Assembly: GCA_030490835.1 (NCBI GenBank)
Contig: CM059975.1
Location: 29,482,133 to 29,546,132 of the forward strand
Origin: Annona cherimola
Lineage: Eukaryota > Streptophyta > Magnoliopsida > Magnoliales > Annonaceae
Direction: 5' to 3'
Length of the DNA stretch: 64,000 nt
Below the pieces are notes generated by a model. That model did not search any database, was not told the origin of the DNA, and worked only from the letters and a program-made list of their open reading frames with translations. Shown piece after piece: positions 11,190 to 24,920 of the stretch (position 1 is its first letter; each line of letters starts with the position of its first letter). The position numbers and the translations under genes are program-made.

Positions 11190-12923
11190 CAGTGTTGTCA
11201 GAACCGAACCGGTGATTGAACCGGTAAAGGAACTGGTCTGGTTCGAACCGGTTCGACCGGTTAAGCGAACCGGTTCGAACCGGTGACGTCAGCATGACAT
11301 ATTTATGATGTCATAAATATTAAATTATTTTTAAATTTTAAGTAAATATATTAATAAGTTAATCCTAATTTAACATCTATAATATGATTATGAGCCATTT
11401 ATAAGTTTTTTTATACTTTAATTACAGAATTTGAAACCCAGATAATAAAATTTAATTAAATCTACCTTATCCAACAACGTCTAACAACATTTAACAACAT
11501 CTAACGACATCTAACAGCATCTAACCAGATCTAACGACGTCTAACAGCATTTAGCTTTTAATATCAATAAGTTAATCCTAATTTAGCACATGTAATATGA
11601 TCTTCAGCTCTTTATAAGGTCATTTATACGTTAATTATAGAACTTAAAACCCAGATAATATAATTTAATGAAATCTACCTTAATCTAATAGCATCTAACG
11701 ATATCTAATAGCATCTAACGACATTTAAGAGACACTCAAATTTTATGACATAAATAAAATATTAAAAATAAATTTCCAGATTGCACATAAATCGTCCTAG
11801 GTACTAAGAAATTCATCTAAAATCTAATTTTCTTATTTATTACTCGTCGGTATAAAGATACATGTGATTATAATAATTCATATCTTATGGAAGATAATGT
11901 CAATTTAAAAATAGAATATTATTAATTGAATTAATATTTTTATTAAATAAAAACTTTATTGAAAATTACATCATTTTGTAGTTATTTTATATCATTTTCA
12001 CTTTGTTTTAAGAGAAATTATATTGAAATTGAGGTTTTGATGCAATACTTAGTGATATTTAAATTTTTTACACAAAAATTATATTTACATAACTTTGGAG
12101 ATTCTATTAGATTATTAAGGAATTTTTATAAAATTATTTTGAATGCTCTATACTGCAAATAACGATCTGTGTATACACGAATTCAATGGTCCGCTGGACC
12201 ACCAAAAGTTTTTTTTCCTCTTCTCCTCCCATTCGCAAGGTCGCTAATGGCTTCTGCATCGACATGGAAAAAGGGAAAACGAGAAAGGTGGATGATCGAC
12301 GAGCAGGTTGGCACAATAATGGGTTTTCCGTTTTTAGCGTCACTCCCTAAGAGCATGCTCCTTCCAATTTTGCATCTGCTGAGAGAAAATGGAGGGCGAC
12401 GGCTCTGCAGCTGTGCAAAAATCGATTTTGGGGCAGCCTGCTGGTCGCCGGAAATGGAGGTCGCTGCTGTTTCGCCTGCTGGTATTTCGGTTGCTGGTCT
12501 CTGCGAGGACGGGGGCGACTGTCGCGAGGAAGACGAGGCGGCGTTGGCGGACGCTAACGGCGATGAGGACGAAGACGAGGCCGGCAGTGGGTGCGACCAG
12601 AGAGTCAGAGACGGCGAGACTTCCCGGCGGACGGTGAAAGTGCGTGCGACAATGGCACGGGCGGGCGGACACGAGGAAGAGGCTCGGGCGGACGGGCAGC
12701 GCAGGGGTGGCGTCTGGCGTGTCGCGACTCGCGAGGAAGACGACGCGGGAGTGTTGAACCGGTCGAACCCGGTTGGACCAGTCTTTCCGGTTCGACCGTC
12801 GGTTCGACGGTTCAAGCGGTTTTTCTTAATTGAACCGAACCGCTAGTATTCGAACCGGATACGAGACCGGTTCCCGGTCGGACCGGTCCGACCGGCCGGT
12901 CCGGTCCGGTTTTAATAACACTG
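11190..12923. mobile_element. Non-autonomous hAT element, 1734 bp, perfect 8-bp duplication
   Basis: The left end CAGTGTTGTCAGAACCG and the right end GGTTTTAATAACACTG form a terminal inverted repeat (CAGTGTTnTnAnAACCGnACCGG). The direct 8-mer GGTATGTT is present at 11182-11189 and 12924-12931. Both ends carry many copies of GAACCGGTTCGA-like words. The left interior is AT-rich and internally duplicated; the right interior (about 12200-12920) is strongly GC-rich. No transposase domain is visible. The open frames on both strands at 12169-12846 have no family I recognise and overlap the subterminal repeats. Confidence 0.88.
11345..11740. repeat. Duplicated segment and short CATCTAACRA array inside the hAT
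   Basis: TAAGTTAATCCTAATTTA occurs near 11355 and again near 11567, each followed by AAACCCAGATAAT and then a run of 10-12-bp units such as CATCTAACGA or TCTAACAGCA (11466-11550 and 11690-11730). This is an internal duplication with a period of about 212 bp plus a minisatellite-like array. Confidence 0.7.
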
Positions 12924-13249
12924 GGTATGTTTGGCAAACTCTAAAACTTTTTTCAACTAAAACGTTTTAATTTAAAAATTTTTACTTTCTACAATTATTA
13001 TATTTTTAATTATTTTTCACATCTTCCTATATAGCTACACTATTTTTCAATCATTTCTATATAACTATTTATACAACTAACATATTTATTTTATCTTTAT
13101 TTACTTTACTCATCATCATTATCCCTATTACATTACATCATTTTTTATTAATTCAAAAATTCTTACACCAAAAGTTTTATCACTTTCTAAACACACCCTT
13201 GATGTGAAAAGTTTTGGTTGAGAAATTTTATTGATAAACAAACACACCC

Positions 13250-13850
13250 TAATAGTTATATTCACTCTTAAAAGGTATTAAAAATTTTAAAACATATGAA
13301 AAAGCAAAGGGGTTTAACCTAGAAATAACCATCAAGATGGGCCTTAGAACCCTAACACGATAATGATTTAATATTTGAAGTCATATTATATGTAGTTCTG
13401 ACCAAATGATTGCTTAATTTGTTTCCACTTGTATCTAAATATTTGAAATTTAGGTGTGCGTGTGAAGTTATAAAACTTTAATATTAGTTGTAAAAGTTTT
13501 TAAATTGGTAGAAAATAATGTGATATAATAAATGTAATGATGATGAGTAAAAAGATAGGTTAGTTGTACGAGTAAGTGTGTAGAAATAATTGAAAAGTAA
13601 GATATTTAAAGATGTAAAAAAAATAATTAAAAATAGAATAATTATGAAAATTGAAAATTCGACGTAGAAAAGTTGAGGTTAGAAAAGGATTGAAAATAAT
13701 TACTTAATGCGGCTGGAGTGCAATGCGCAAGCAATCCTCCTCCGTTGATTTCGATTGCTTTTTATATTTCCTACATTTGGACGGTTTGGATTCCCGCGAA
13801 ACCGCCCGAGACGATTGCGCTTTCCGAGTCGTCGTCATGGGTCCATAGCC
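13250..13850. other. Upstream flank of the nucleotidyltransferase gene, with a reverse Tourist fragment
   Basis: Positions 13452-13690 read as the complement of the Tourist family (AGGTGTGCG..., AATAATGTGATATAATA..., AAAATAATTAAAAATA), degenerate and without clean ends. The last 150 bp are GC-richer and lead into the TATA box. Confidence 0.5.
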
Positions 13851-13858
13851 TATAAATA
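13851..13858 (+). promoter_or_regulatory. TATA box of the nucleotidyltransferase gene
   Basis: TATAAATA in GC-richer surroundings. A start site about 30 bp downstream would give a leader beginning near 13880. This is inferred from position only. Confidence 0.55.
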
Positions 13859-13879
13859 TGGACTCGAGATTTACCGGCT

Positions 13880-13977
13880 TGTTCGTCGTTCCTGCGCTCT
13901 TCCCTCCCCTTCCACGCCGTCGCCGTATGAAAATAGAAGAGAAGAATTTATTCTCCAGAAGCTTCTAGAAGTAGCAG
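13880..13977 (+). other. Probable non-coding first exon (5' UTR) with a 13-codon upstream ORF
   Basis: The predicted leader runs from the inferred start site to a possible donor CAG|GTCGTA at 13978. It contains ATG at 13927 with a 13-codon frame ending at TAG 13966-13968. The first coding exon has its own acceptor (TCTGTAG|GG at 14962), so an upstream non-coding exon is needed. Which donor is used is a guess. Confidence 0.4.
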
Positions 13978-14973
13978 GTCGTACCCCACTGCGTTTTTCC
14001 TGCCACTCCTATCTATTTTCCTTACATTATACACGCATATCTCAAAGTATTGTTTGTCTAGCATGTAGAAATTTTCTGTTTGAACTTGCTTGGCTTGCAA
14101 ACTATTTTGCGAAGTTGTCTTCTCAGCTGGATTGTGCACCCAAAACATACCTGGAATTACAAACTTTTAGAGTCCTATTTTTGAACCTGATTCAATCAGA
14201 AAGAACGAGTTCATTGTGATATTCAGGAGGTTTATTTGGGAAGATTGGAAAGTTAGGTTTGAAATTAAGCAGAGCAAGTATAGTTGTCATAGGAGGTGAA
14301 GTGAAGAATGGAGATTGCAGATGGATCTTCAGACCATGTTCCGTCGGGAGGAAAGGAAAAGGAACTGTAGGGATGATATTAGTCATAGAGTGAATAAAAT
14401 TAAAATAAATAGAATATAATGAGAAAAAACTTACATGGAAAATCAAACTCGGTGAATGTATATATATTTTATATGGCATTAAAGTCTATGAAGTGAAATC
14501 CGTTCCATGAAACGTCCTTAGGCACAGTACTGGAGAATAGTGGTGATCTGATTCTCCAAAATTGAACTAGAATGAGGAGGAGATGCTGGAATCTTTTATC
14601 TGAAATTGGATTCTCAAGTGTGAACTTCTAAATGGCTAATGAAGTTGTGGTTGAATGAAGCTATTGAATTATGTTGAGACTGTTTGCGGACATATTGTGA
14701 ACATATGAAAAACAAAAGACAGAAAATTAAGAAAAAATTTGCCTTAGTATGGTGTGATGGAAATATGTATACAGTTAGTTGTTACAGTTACTTCCACATT
14801 GAAGCCCATGTTTGAGGAATTCATTCTTTATGTGGTCATGGGAGAACTGAATGCCTTTTGGAAACCATGCTAACTGTTTTGAGTGCAGTACTTTCATTAT
14901 AAATTGTCCATTGGCATTTCGTTTAGGCTGTTCTCATGAATTTGTTTCTCTTTCATCTGTAGGGTTCAAAACA

Positions 14974-17900
14974 ATGACACTTACAGAGTCATGTAAGTGC
15001 TAAATGTCTATCTTTTCCATGGTTTTCATTTTAATACTCATTATTATGAATTTTACTACTTAAAGCTTGAATGAAGGTAGGAGTATTTCTCTTTTCCATT
15101 GGAGAATTGTTGAGTAATTTTTGTGGGAAGTCTATATTTTAGCCTGAACTGTCAATCTGGTGAGTCCAGTTATGAAAGGATTATATCCTTTTGATGGCAT
15201 GTTTTGGATTGTAGGAGTTGCTATCGCCTTTTTAGGCATTTGCTGATCTGTAGTCATAGTGAATGACAGATTTGGATGATATCAAGTCAAAAGAGCAGCT
15301 TTTGTTTTTTCACCGGGGAACTGCTGAGAGCAGCCTAACCTTTGGTTGCCTCAACTGTCAATCTGGTTGGCCCAACTATGGGATGGGCCATGTCTACCAT
15401 CAGATTGTCCTAGCCATAATTACTTGCCTCCTTTTTTTTTTTTCCACAATATGTGTTACAAGAAAAATTATGCCAACGTCTTTCATCTACATAGAGACAA
15501 CTGTATGAATGACTGCTGAAAGGTCAGAACAACTACTTGTTGAGCACTTGAGCTGAACTAATGCCTGTCTATGCACTGGATAGGTGCTCATGTACACCAC
15601 ATAAATGGAGCTGAGCCAATGCCTGACAATGCACTGAATAGTCTCCTATGACATTTTTTTTTGGTTTGTTTTTTATGAATGGATATAACTGCAAGCCCTA
15701 TTCCAAAAGAGGGAGAGTTTTTTACTGATTTACCACTCTCTTTATTTTATCAGTATTTTTAAATAATCAAGAGTTATGGATTAACAATTATTAACCCTGA
15801 GAATTATGCTACGCTTTAAACTGGAAGACTTAATTTTTTTTCTTGCAATTATCTCAGATAAATGAAATTTGTGTTTTAAAATCTTGGTGTCCTGATTCAT
15901 TTGATGTTGTTGTCTTTGTTTCCTCAGGCCTACAAGAGAGAGCAAAAAAATTGGAGTTACAAGAATTGAAGACAATTAAATTTTCTTCTAGCTTTCTTAC
16001 TAAGCTTGATGAATTGCTTCAGGATGCATATGGAATCTTGAGTCCAACACCAAATGACTACAAACTAAGACAGGAATTAGTTCAGATTTTTAATTTTATG
16101 ACAGAGGAGATCTATGGTAAATTCTAATTTTAATTTTCAATTGTAGAATCTCTCTCTCTCACTCATAGTTCCTAAGATATATGCACTTGACATTATCAAC
16201 GTTTTCTTATTTTATGGTCCCATGGTTTGCTGTCTGTATTAATTTGTAGATTGATTTGATTCTAACATAATTATCTTTGTATCCATGGGAGCATAAATGG
16301 CAATTATCATATGCAATCCATGTGCTTGTGGACCAGTTTTCTGTGGTTCAGAATTTTCAAAATTTGGAATCCATGTTGAGTGCTCTCCTCAGAGTTACTG
16401 TCCTGGATGATTATTACTTTGGCCTAGATCCTTTTTCTTCTGTCACATTCTTTTAGTCATCCTTTTTCAGCAGATGGCTAGGATTGGTTGCTAGGGCACA
16501 TATTAATGCAGGGGATTAATCGCTTGTTGTTCCAGATAATTCTGTTAGATTTTTGAACTCTAGTCAGCCATATTCCTTTTCACAGCAGCCCAATCTCTTA
16601 GTCATCCTTTTCAGCAGTTGGCTAGGATTGGTTGTCAGGGCAGATATCAGTGCAGGGGATGAAATGGCTTGTTGTTCCAGATAATCCTATTTGGTTTTGT
16701 TTATCTAGTCAGCCAAACAGCTTTGTTTTCGTTTTGTTTTGTTGGTTTTTTTAATCGAAATGTAATGATTTGATTTTTTTTTTTTTTTTTTTTTACTCGT
16801 CCTGAGCGATCCCTATATTTCTAATGAACTGAGATCACACATGTTGGTTCTGTTAGTCTGCTTAGATGAGTAATCCTACCTCTTCTGAAAGAATTATTTT
16901 CTTTGTATTTAGTTTAGATGAGATAGCCTGATTTTGGAAAATGAGTATATGTACTATTTTCTTTCTTGATCCTATAGAAATCCTTATATGTCCATCACCA
17001 AATGGTCAGATCTGAACCCTAACCTGTTAGTCATGGAATTGATGTGGCCTATTACTGTGATGGATGTTAATGTGTATGGAGGTGTGCGTGGAGTATATTT
17101 CCTGAATCATGCTCATTCTCGTAGTCATGGTCTTACATGTGTAAAATTGAGAAATGGAATGCTGGTATAATCCATTCGCAAAAAGGAGTAAAAGCCCTAG
17201 CAAGAATTGTCATGATTTTTTAAAAAATTAATTGTAGAGCTAATCATGCATGGTATATTAGCTTGACTTTCTGTCCTGACAGTTTTTTGTCTTCCTAATT
17301 GAGTATACAAGTCAAATAGGCTTTGGGAGACTTGAGGAGAAATTTGAATGAGAAAAGGCATGAAGATTGAATTACGATACTTTCTAAATTACTATACTTT
17401 CTATCTTCTGTTATTACTTAAGATTAAAAATCCCAGGGAAAGTCTCTAATATTGTAAAGGCCTTTCTCACATAATACCTTATGATTTTTGTTGTGAAAGG
17501 GTTTTGTTGCCATATTCCATTTATTATGAGCACATTGTCCATTAGTTACTTGTTCTGTGAATTATGCTTATTTAAAATTCTCTCTGTGTCCGTATTTTGT
17601 TATCTGTGTTGCATCTTCATTGTTTCTTGTTGATGCAAATTAGGATGGCCATTCTCACCAGTTTAATTTTTTCAGGCATTGCCAATGGGTTTCCTAAGGT
17701 GGAGGCATTTGGTTCATTTACAATGGATATGTTCACAGCCAAAAGTGATCTGGATTTATCCATTAACTTCAGCAATGATACAGCTGAGTTTCCTCGGAAA
17801 GATATGATTTCAACCTTGAAAAAGTTCAGCAAACGTCTCTATTTCCTTCAAAGTAATTTCTGAGCATTCAATAGTTTGGCTGATAGTGATATGCTATATT

Positions 17901-20900
17901 TGCTGTTGTCCGTGAGAAAACGCTGAATAGTTTGATGTATGCTTATCAAAACCTTCCATGCACCTAGGTCAATTGGGTATGTTGACAAGTCATGTTATCA
18001 AATATAGTTTGCCATATCACCCTATTATCATAGTTTTTGTCTGAACTGTCATTCTAATGGATGATGCAGACACTAATATGTGAAATCGGGTCGGGTTGAC
18101 AATTATCCAACCCAAACCAACCAACCCACTTTTGAAATCAGGTCAGTTTAAATCGGGTTATATAATTTTATTTTTTTTCCAAAATGCCTAAATGGGGTTG
18201 GGTTAGTTGAGTTCGGTTTGAAACTAACCCTATTTACACCCCTTTACTTCAAACAGATTGTTTGGTAAGCCTTCCAGTTTTGAACCATTTAATTTTCGCA
18301 TGCTTTACATAAAAGAAGAGGAAAGCAGTCCATTCTAATTTGAAGTCTGGATGAGTGATGCGGACGCCAAGGAGTGAAACGCACCTCGGTGCAAGAAAAA
18401 TGGCATGAATAGTCTATTTTGTTAAGTATTGTACTGCTCACTGTTTATTCTTAGATCTTACTGATCTTCAACTAATTTGGAATTCCCAGATGCACTTTTG
18501 GATCAACATTAGCACTTCTATTGCCACATTGATATTTATGTATAGATTGGAAGTGCGCAATCTACGGTCTCAAGAATGCATTAGGTTCCAACATCTGTGC
18601 CCATATTCAGGCTGGTTAGCATGTTACAAGTCATGTTGCTCCGACGGAATACTATTTTCATGTCTGAACCATAAGACTTTCTGGCTTATGTTTGGTTGCG
18701 TAAAACGTGAGATTTTTCTTGGTACATGTCACACTTTAGGATTGATTAGATGAATCAGTATAACACGAAGCAGTTGACACTGTCAAATGAAAGGGTTGAG
18801 TCAGAGTGTCTGCTCATTAAATGGCCATGACTCTTCTCATCTGGCCATATAAAACATTGATTGATAGTGTAAATTGATCAAGCAAGCTGATATGATGATA
18901 TTATTTTCTAAACCGTCTGAAAAATAGGCATTTGCCTAGCAGATTTGGAACTTTTGATATTCAAGGAAGTAAAGAAATAACAAATAGTTTCCATCTAAAC
19001 TTAAATGGAATTGAGTGTTTAATCTAGAGATTGACAAAGCTCAACTTCATGCTGATGAACTTGCTGAAGAAAATGCATTTTATGTCAACATGCGCATCAA
19101 TAATATCAAGCACCATGAAGTTCCTTATTTGACTGTACCGGGATAGTTTTCTGTCTATTATTTATTTATTTATTTTCATTCCTTGTCTTGAAACTTTGTT
19201 TGCTGGGGGAACACTAAGATCAAACAAACATGTCTTTGAAATTCTTTGTGATATCACCCAGGATCAAACAAACATGTGTTTGAAATTCTTTGTGATATCA
19301 CCCTAAGACCAAACTTTTTTCATTTACATTTTATGCAGGAAAAGGACATGTGTCATGTGTCCAGCCAATCATGACTGCAAGGGTGCCTATTCTAAAGCTT
19401 GTGGATTGTGGAACTGGAATTGAATGTGATCTTTCTGTTGAAAACAAGTATGGTATTGCAAAGTCAAAGATTCTGGCACTTATTTCATCAATTGATGAGA
19501 GGTTTCGGAAATTAAGTTTCCTGGTAGTGTTCTCTGATGTCATTTTCAGCTAATTCAATTATTTAGGCTGCTCTGAATGACTACATAACATCATTCACAA
19601 CATCAACAATTTTCATCCATCTGTATTTATCCTGTTATCTTGATCTGGAGAGATTAGAGGTTCACTTATATAAGTAGTCTATAAATATTATTTGCGTTCT
19701 AATATTTCAAAAATAATGAACAAGAAAAATTAGAAAACAGATTTGCTACTAGGGGTGCAACTAAAGTTGATTTCGTTTGGTTCTTGGTTGACATTACCTA
19801 AACCTATTTCTATCATTCTCTACCTATAAGTCGGTTCGTTCAAGGTTGATCCTATTCGAGGTTGGTTTGGTTTAGTTTGAGATTAAAACAGGTTTCTTAA
19901 AACAACAATAAGTATGAGAAGTTTAATGTAATGAAAGGAACTAATAATTTATTGATGCATATTGATTCATAATTGCGACAAAAAGGGAAAATGATTAAAT
20001 CTACCCTAAGAAATGTGAACCTTGAATGGTTCCTAAATAAGAATATATTATGAAAACAACTGTAATTACAATATGTAGTAATTTCTCAATGTATTCAATC
20101 ACATATGGAATCGGTTCTTGGTAACCAAGGCATGGAATCTCCCCTACCTTAAGTTTTAACATGGGTAATAAAATTGGTCCTACCTTACCTTACAGGTAGA
20201 AACTGTGGACCTCACCGGCTCACCCTATCTGAAAACTTGGGGGTTGCATTCTTATTTTGCTATCACATGTGCCATGTCATTTTGGAGATATGCAGCATCA
20301 TTTTCTGGACTGATCTAAGGTGACTAGACTCTGGTGGAGGCATTTGACATGTGTTATTTTCAAAACCTCCTGAGTTCTTCTCCTGAACATCAATGGTGGA
20401 ATCGGGCCAATGAAATTTGGTTCATAGTTTTTTTTTTTGGTTCCAAATTTAGATGTAAGGTGGGAATTGATCCATTATCCTCAGCTTAAGTTCCATATCA
20501 TAAATTTTTGTCTTTTCTGGTGTTTGTCCTTTACTGATCTCTATAAAGCCATCTAGATCAGGCTTCAATGACTCATCAACTTGGATCAACTTGGTCCAGT
20601 CAAAAACCAAGTTCTTACTTGCCCTATTGATGTGTGACCTGGCAAGATTTGCCCGAGTCAATTTCGCTTGTAGGTTATCTTGAAATTATTCTGTTGTGTC
20701 ACAGTTTTGCTAACTGTTACTTAATTATATATGCAACCTGAGTTACATGTTGGTTAACTTGAAATGATCCTTCTCTTTGAGTAGGCTGCTGGCTGTTTTT
20801 GCTAATCATTACGTCGATGTCACTACAGGAATGCAAATTTGTTTTTACTGATGCATCATTGCATATTGCATAACATCTGTTTGCCTTCACATGATTCATA

Positions 20901-23900
20901 AAATAAGCTAATGATGTGAGGTTCTCCTCCTTGACGTCCTGGCCAAAACTGCTCGCCTTCACATTGTGGTGTGAAATAGCTGAGCTCTGCCAGTTTATCT
21001 CTTATGTTTTGGCTACCAAACAGTTTATGTCATGTGGCTTTCATCTGATTTGTGGATAGCCTGGTTTGGTCTGTGTTATGGTTGAACCTGACTGATGGCC
21101 TGCTTTTTTGGCCAGGGAGCATGTAGATGTGCTCCAAAGTTTTGGAAACATCTAATCAAATTTGTTTCACATACCCAGTGCGAAAGGTATATAGCACAAT
21201 GGCATTCCCGGCAATTGTTTTTGTTGTCTAGTCATGGAATGCATCTAAAATGTCTCATCTGTATGCAGATGAAAACTTGGTGTAAGGCACATGACATTAA
21301 TAGCTCGAGGGACAGGACTCTGAACTCTTTATCAGTTATATCGCTAGTTGCTTTTCATTTGCAGGTATACATGTTTGGTTCCTTCATTTCACTGTTGAAA
21401 ATTTGAATATATTCTGAATGGAAAATCAATTGATATCACTGTATCATTCATAAAGTATAATCTAAAAGTGTGGTGATTTGTATAGCTTAAGAGAAGTTCC
21501 AAGTACTGTGCCTACTCATACACTGGGGAAAAAACAATACAAGTTTTGTCAGTAATGATGCATAGAACTGATTCAGCTTCTGTGGAGAATGACATGAGTG
21601 TTACACCGAAATCAGAGATTACTAGGCCAGTGGGGCATGCTGGAAAGATAATGCCTTCAAGTAAGTCATTGCTTGAACTCAGTCTAGGTTCAAGACTGTA
21701 TTAAAGATGAAATGTGGAATTGAAGATCTGAAAATTTTAACGTGATCATGAGTTGTTGAAAACTTGTTTAAGATTTGAGTTCATTTTGTGGATTCAGCTT
21801 CATGGTACTAAACACCGCAGCTGAAAAAGTCCGTCGAACTCTGAAAAGTGTTTATAATTATTAATGATACAATTTTTATCCTTCCAAAATGAAAATATGG
21901 AAGCTTTTGGCATTCAATACTAGTGAAAATCTCTTGTTACTTGGATCAACTCAATTCAGGGGAATTTTTAGATTGCATGATGTATAACAGTAGAGAGGAG
22001 AAGAAAGATACGGGATCATCTCAAGGCATTGAGAAGGGAAGAAAGGATAGAACTTAAAGAGTTTAGGGTAGATGACATAAATTGGGAGTAAGAAACAGAT
22101 GCCAAGAGATTCATTTATTGGAGATTCAATTCTAGCTCAGTTTGATATTGAGGGAAAAATGAGGGGAAAAAATTGTGGACAAAATTTTTTGAAAACCGAG
22201 AGTGATGTGATATGGTAGGTTAATAATTAGGAATAAAGAAAATAAAGTTAAATAGATAATATAGTTGTTTGAAAAGGTGTGAAAAATGATTGGAATGTAG
22301 AGATAATATTAGAAGGTAAGTAGAGTTGTAGAAAGTGAGGAATTTTTTTTCCTTTCCCCATTTGCCAAATGGAGCCTCTACATAAAACCCTAAGTTAGTA
22401 AATCTCTTTATAAGAAAAGAAAGCTCTCATGCAGCAGTTGTAATTCTAATAAGATACATACTAACAAAACTAATGTAATAATTCAGGATAAAATGTACAT
22501 TGATTGGTCAATTCAATGGATGATGTATCCATTGATGCGGTTTGTTGATCATTGACTTTTTTTTACTAAGTGGATTGTGCGTCAGGAGAAAAGTGAAAGT
22601 TTAAGACTTGCTGAACTAGGCCTAGTAAACCCACTTGGCTAAGAGATTTTTGTTAAATAAATTATTTATGAGATTGTAATCAATAACTCATGATGCTTAA
22701 ACAGGTAAGGCCATAGTCTCTTGAGTAGAGGTCTTGAATCTTAGTCACAAATAAGGAAGAAGAGTATCAAATAAATTTTTTACCTATTTAGGCAATGTGT
22801 GTCCCACAATTTGAATTTTAAATTCAAAAGGCAGATCCAACTGTCTGGTTGGGGCAATTGTTACTTGATTTGTCATGGATAATGAGTCATTAAAGTTGTC
22901 TATAGGGGTTGAGTGGGAGAAAGGAAGACTGATTGAGAGACACTAGTGTCATGTAGGGATAGTTGCAATCCGAGCTGCTCAACTTTGTAATTCATTGTTC
23001 TGATATATGAGGTAAGGGGAACTTGCCCATTTTGGTTTTTCCATATGAATTATGTGAGATGTATATTCCATATAATTAATTGATGAATGATGGTTAAATT
23101 CATGTATTAATTTCGTGGTCATGCTTAATTTCCGCATTTATGACGTAAGAAGTTCATGTCATGTGATTAATCACGAAGATGTTATTAATTTTAAGAGGAT
23201 GTGTATTTTTCCACGTGATTAATTAGAGAGTAAATTATTTACACTTAATTAATCATGTGCAATGTTATTTGAGCCTTGGATTCTTGAAATTTTTGGATGG
23301 ATGAGCCAACGATCTTGTAGAGAGTTTTGTGACATACATTAAATTTTAGGGTTATTTAATGGCATAATTTGATATAATTAGGTTTATATTCCTAAAGAAT
23401 TAAAGCAATATAGAATTATGTAGGGAAATTATGCATTAATATTATGCCTAAAATATACATGTCAACAGGATTATTGATGTAGATTTGATGAATTTTCCAT
23501 GTTAATTCAATGTATGTGAGAGTTATGAACAGAAAAATTATATAAGAAATATATAAAATATATGTATTTGAACATCTTACTTTCAAAGATGAATGCACGT
23601 CCTGTTGCCTTTGTCATGCTTTTGGAAAATTTGCAATTTAGTCCCTCTGAGAAATTTTGCAAAAAAGGAAATTATTCCAGAAAATTGCAGAAAAACCCCA
23701 CTAGGAACTGTGTTTTGGCTTCTCTCCTATACCTAGGCCAGTGGTGGGTTATGCCCAGCGCTGGCACATGGCCGAGCCTAGGCAGGTTTTAGCAGCAAGC
23801 AGTGTCAAATGACAGCAGTAGGCTTCAGGCTTAGAGGAGTTAAGAGTACAATGTAGAGCCTAGGGTTGTAGGACTTGGGCAAGAGGCCCAGCAGGGCCTA

Positions 23901-24864
23901 CATGGGCAAGCTGCCGATAGTGGGCCTAGAGATGTCGTTGATGGTGTCTGGTGCACTATTTGGTTTGCTGTATTTGATGTTGAATAAATTGAGTTCCTAA
24001 GGTCCAATTGAGGCAACCTAGAAGTTGATTCTTACATTTTTGGATGTTCAGAGTTCAATGGAAGAGTTCTGATGGAGCTAGAGAGGCCTAAAAACTAGAG
24101 TTTTGGTGACAATGAGATATCCTTTAAGGGTTTAGGGTGCTAAATCCTTAGGATGGTATCCATACTCAAGAGATGATGTTTCTAGGCAGAGCATCTGTGC
24201 AAATTAAGCTATGAGTTGCATAAGAGGCTAAATGGGTGGATGTAATTAAGAGGAGTTTACTAATTATTTAGTACCTTATTGCATTGTATATTTTATTTGC
24301 TAAGTTCTTTCGAACCTGCACTTCTTCTGAAGTCCAGAAATTCCAGGTGCAGATGGTGGATGAAGAGCATGGTGGCATGATGGCTAAGAATTCACATATT
24401 TCAACTGTATTTATTTATGTTATAGATACTATCGTACTATGTTTTGCGTACGCAATGATAATGCAAGTTTTTTATGCGAATGTGTTGGTCTGTACTCAAT
24501 AGTATGGAATAATTCTTGACAGGTAACACTAGGGCTTAAAATTAGGGTGTAATCTTTGATTTGGTTCTGGGCTGTTACACCCTAGAAACAATCTAAGTCA
24601 TCCATCTCATACAAAATATATCACATACTTAAAATAACATTAGTTCCAATTAAAACATTCCTAAAATAATTCAACCCTAAATAAAACCTAAAGCTTGTAC
24701 AAATTCTCCATCGTTACAAACCACGAGTTAATATAGTCCACAATGTTTGAAATAAGTTTTTTTATTTCTATTTTTTGAAACTATTAATTGCATGGCTAGT
24801 TACAATTTTTTGTTTGTTTGATTTGATTATTCCTTTAGCTATAACTTGCAAATGGATTCTCTCT

Positions 24865-24920
<56 letters not shown>

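Larger units (their letters stand above)
11181..13198 (+). mobile_element. Inner Tourist-like MITE (forward), split by a hAT
   Basis: The forward copy is split into 11181-11189 (GGGTATGTT) and 12932-13198 (ends AAACACACCC). Without the hAT and one copy of its duplication it is about 276 bp, the right length for the family. It lies in opposite orientation inside the outer copy, flanked by TTA and TTG. Confidence 0.75.
10942..13249 (-). mobile_element. Outer Tourist-like MITE (reverse), split by an inner MITE and a hAT
   Basis: The outer element is in two pieces: 10942-11180 (starts GAGTGTGTTTGAGAAG) and 13199-13249 (ends AACAAACACACCC). Joined they give about 290 bp, matching the 281 bp intact copy at 9473. 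It is in reverse orientation: the pieces contain the complements of the family's landmark words. The flanks are TTA and TAA. Confidence 0.75.

Noticed and set aside
12169..12846. Open frames of up to 225 codons on both strands
   Set aside because: They lie in the GC-rich part of a non-autonomous hAT, run into its subterminal CCGGTTCGA repeats, and show no domain.
15263..15508. 81-codon frame upstream of the first large nucleotidyltransferase exon
   Set aside because: Splice phases join 14992 directly to 15928 with an intact frame, so this segment is intron 1; it has no motif.
20449..20962. Two minus-strand frames in intron 4 of the nucleotidyltransferase gene
   Set aside because: They look protein-like at first sight but have no family signature, no start context and lie in an intron of the other strand.
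22703..22760. Possible degenerate tRNA-like (SINE) sequence, GGTCTTGAATCTTAGTC
   Set aside because: The B-box match is poor, no tail and no target-site duplication could be found.
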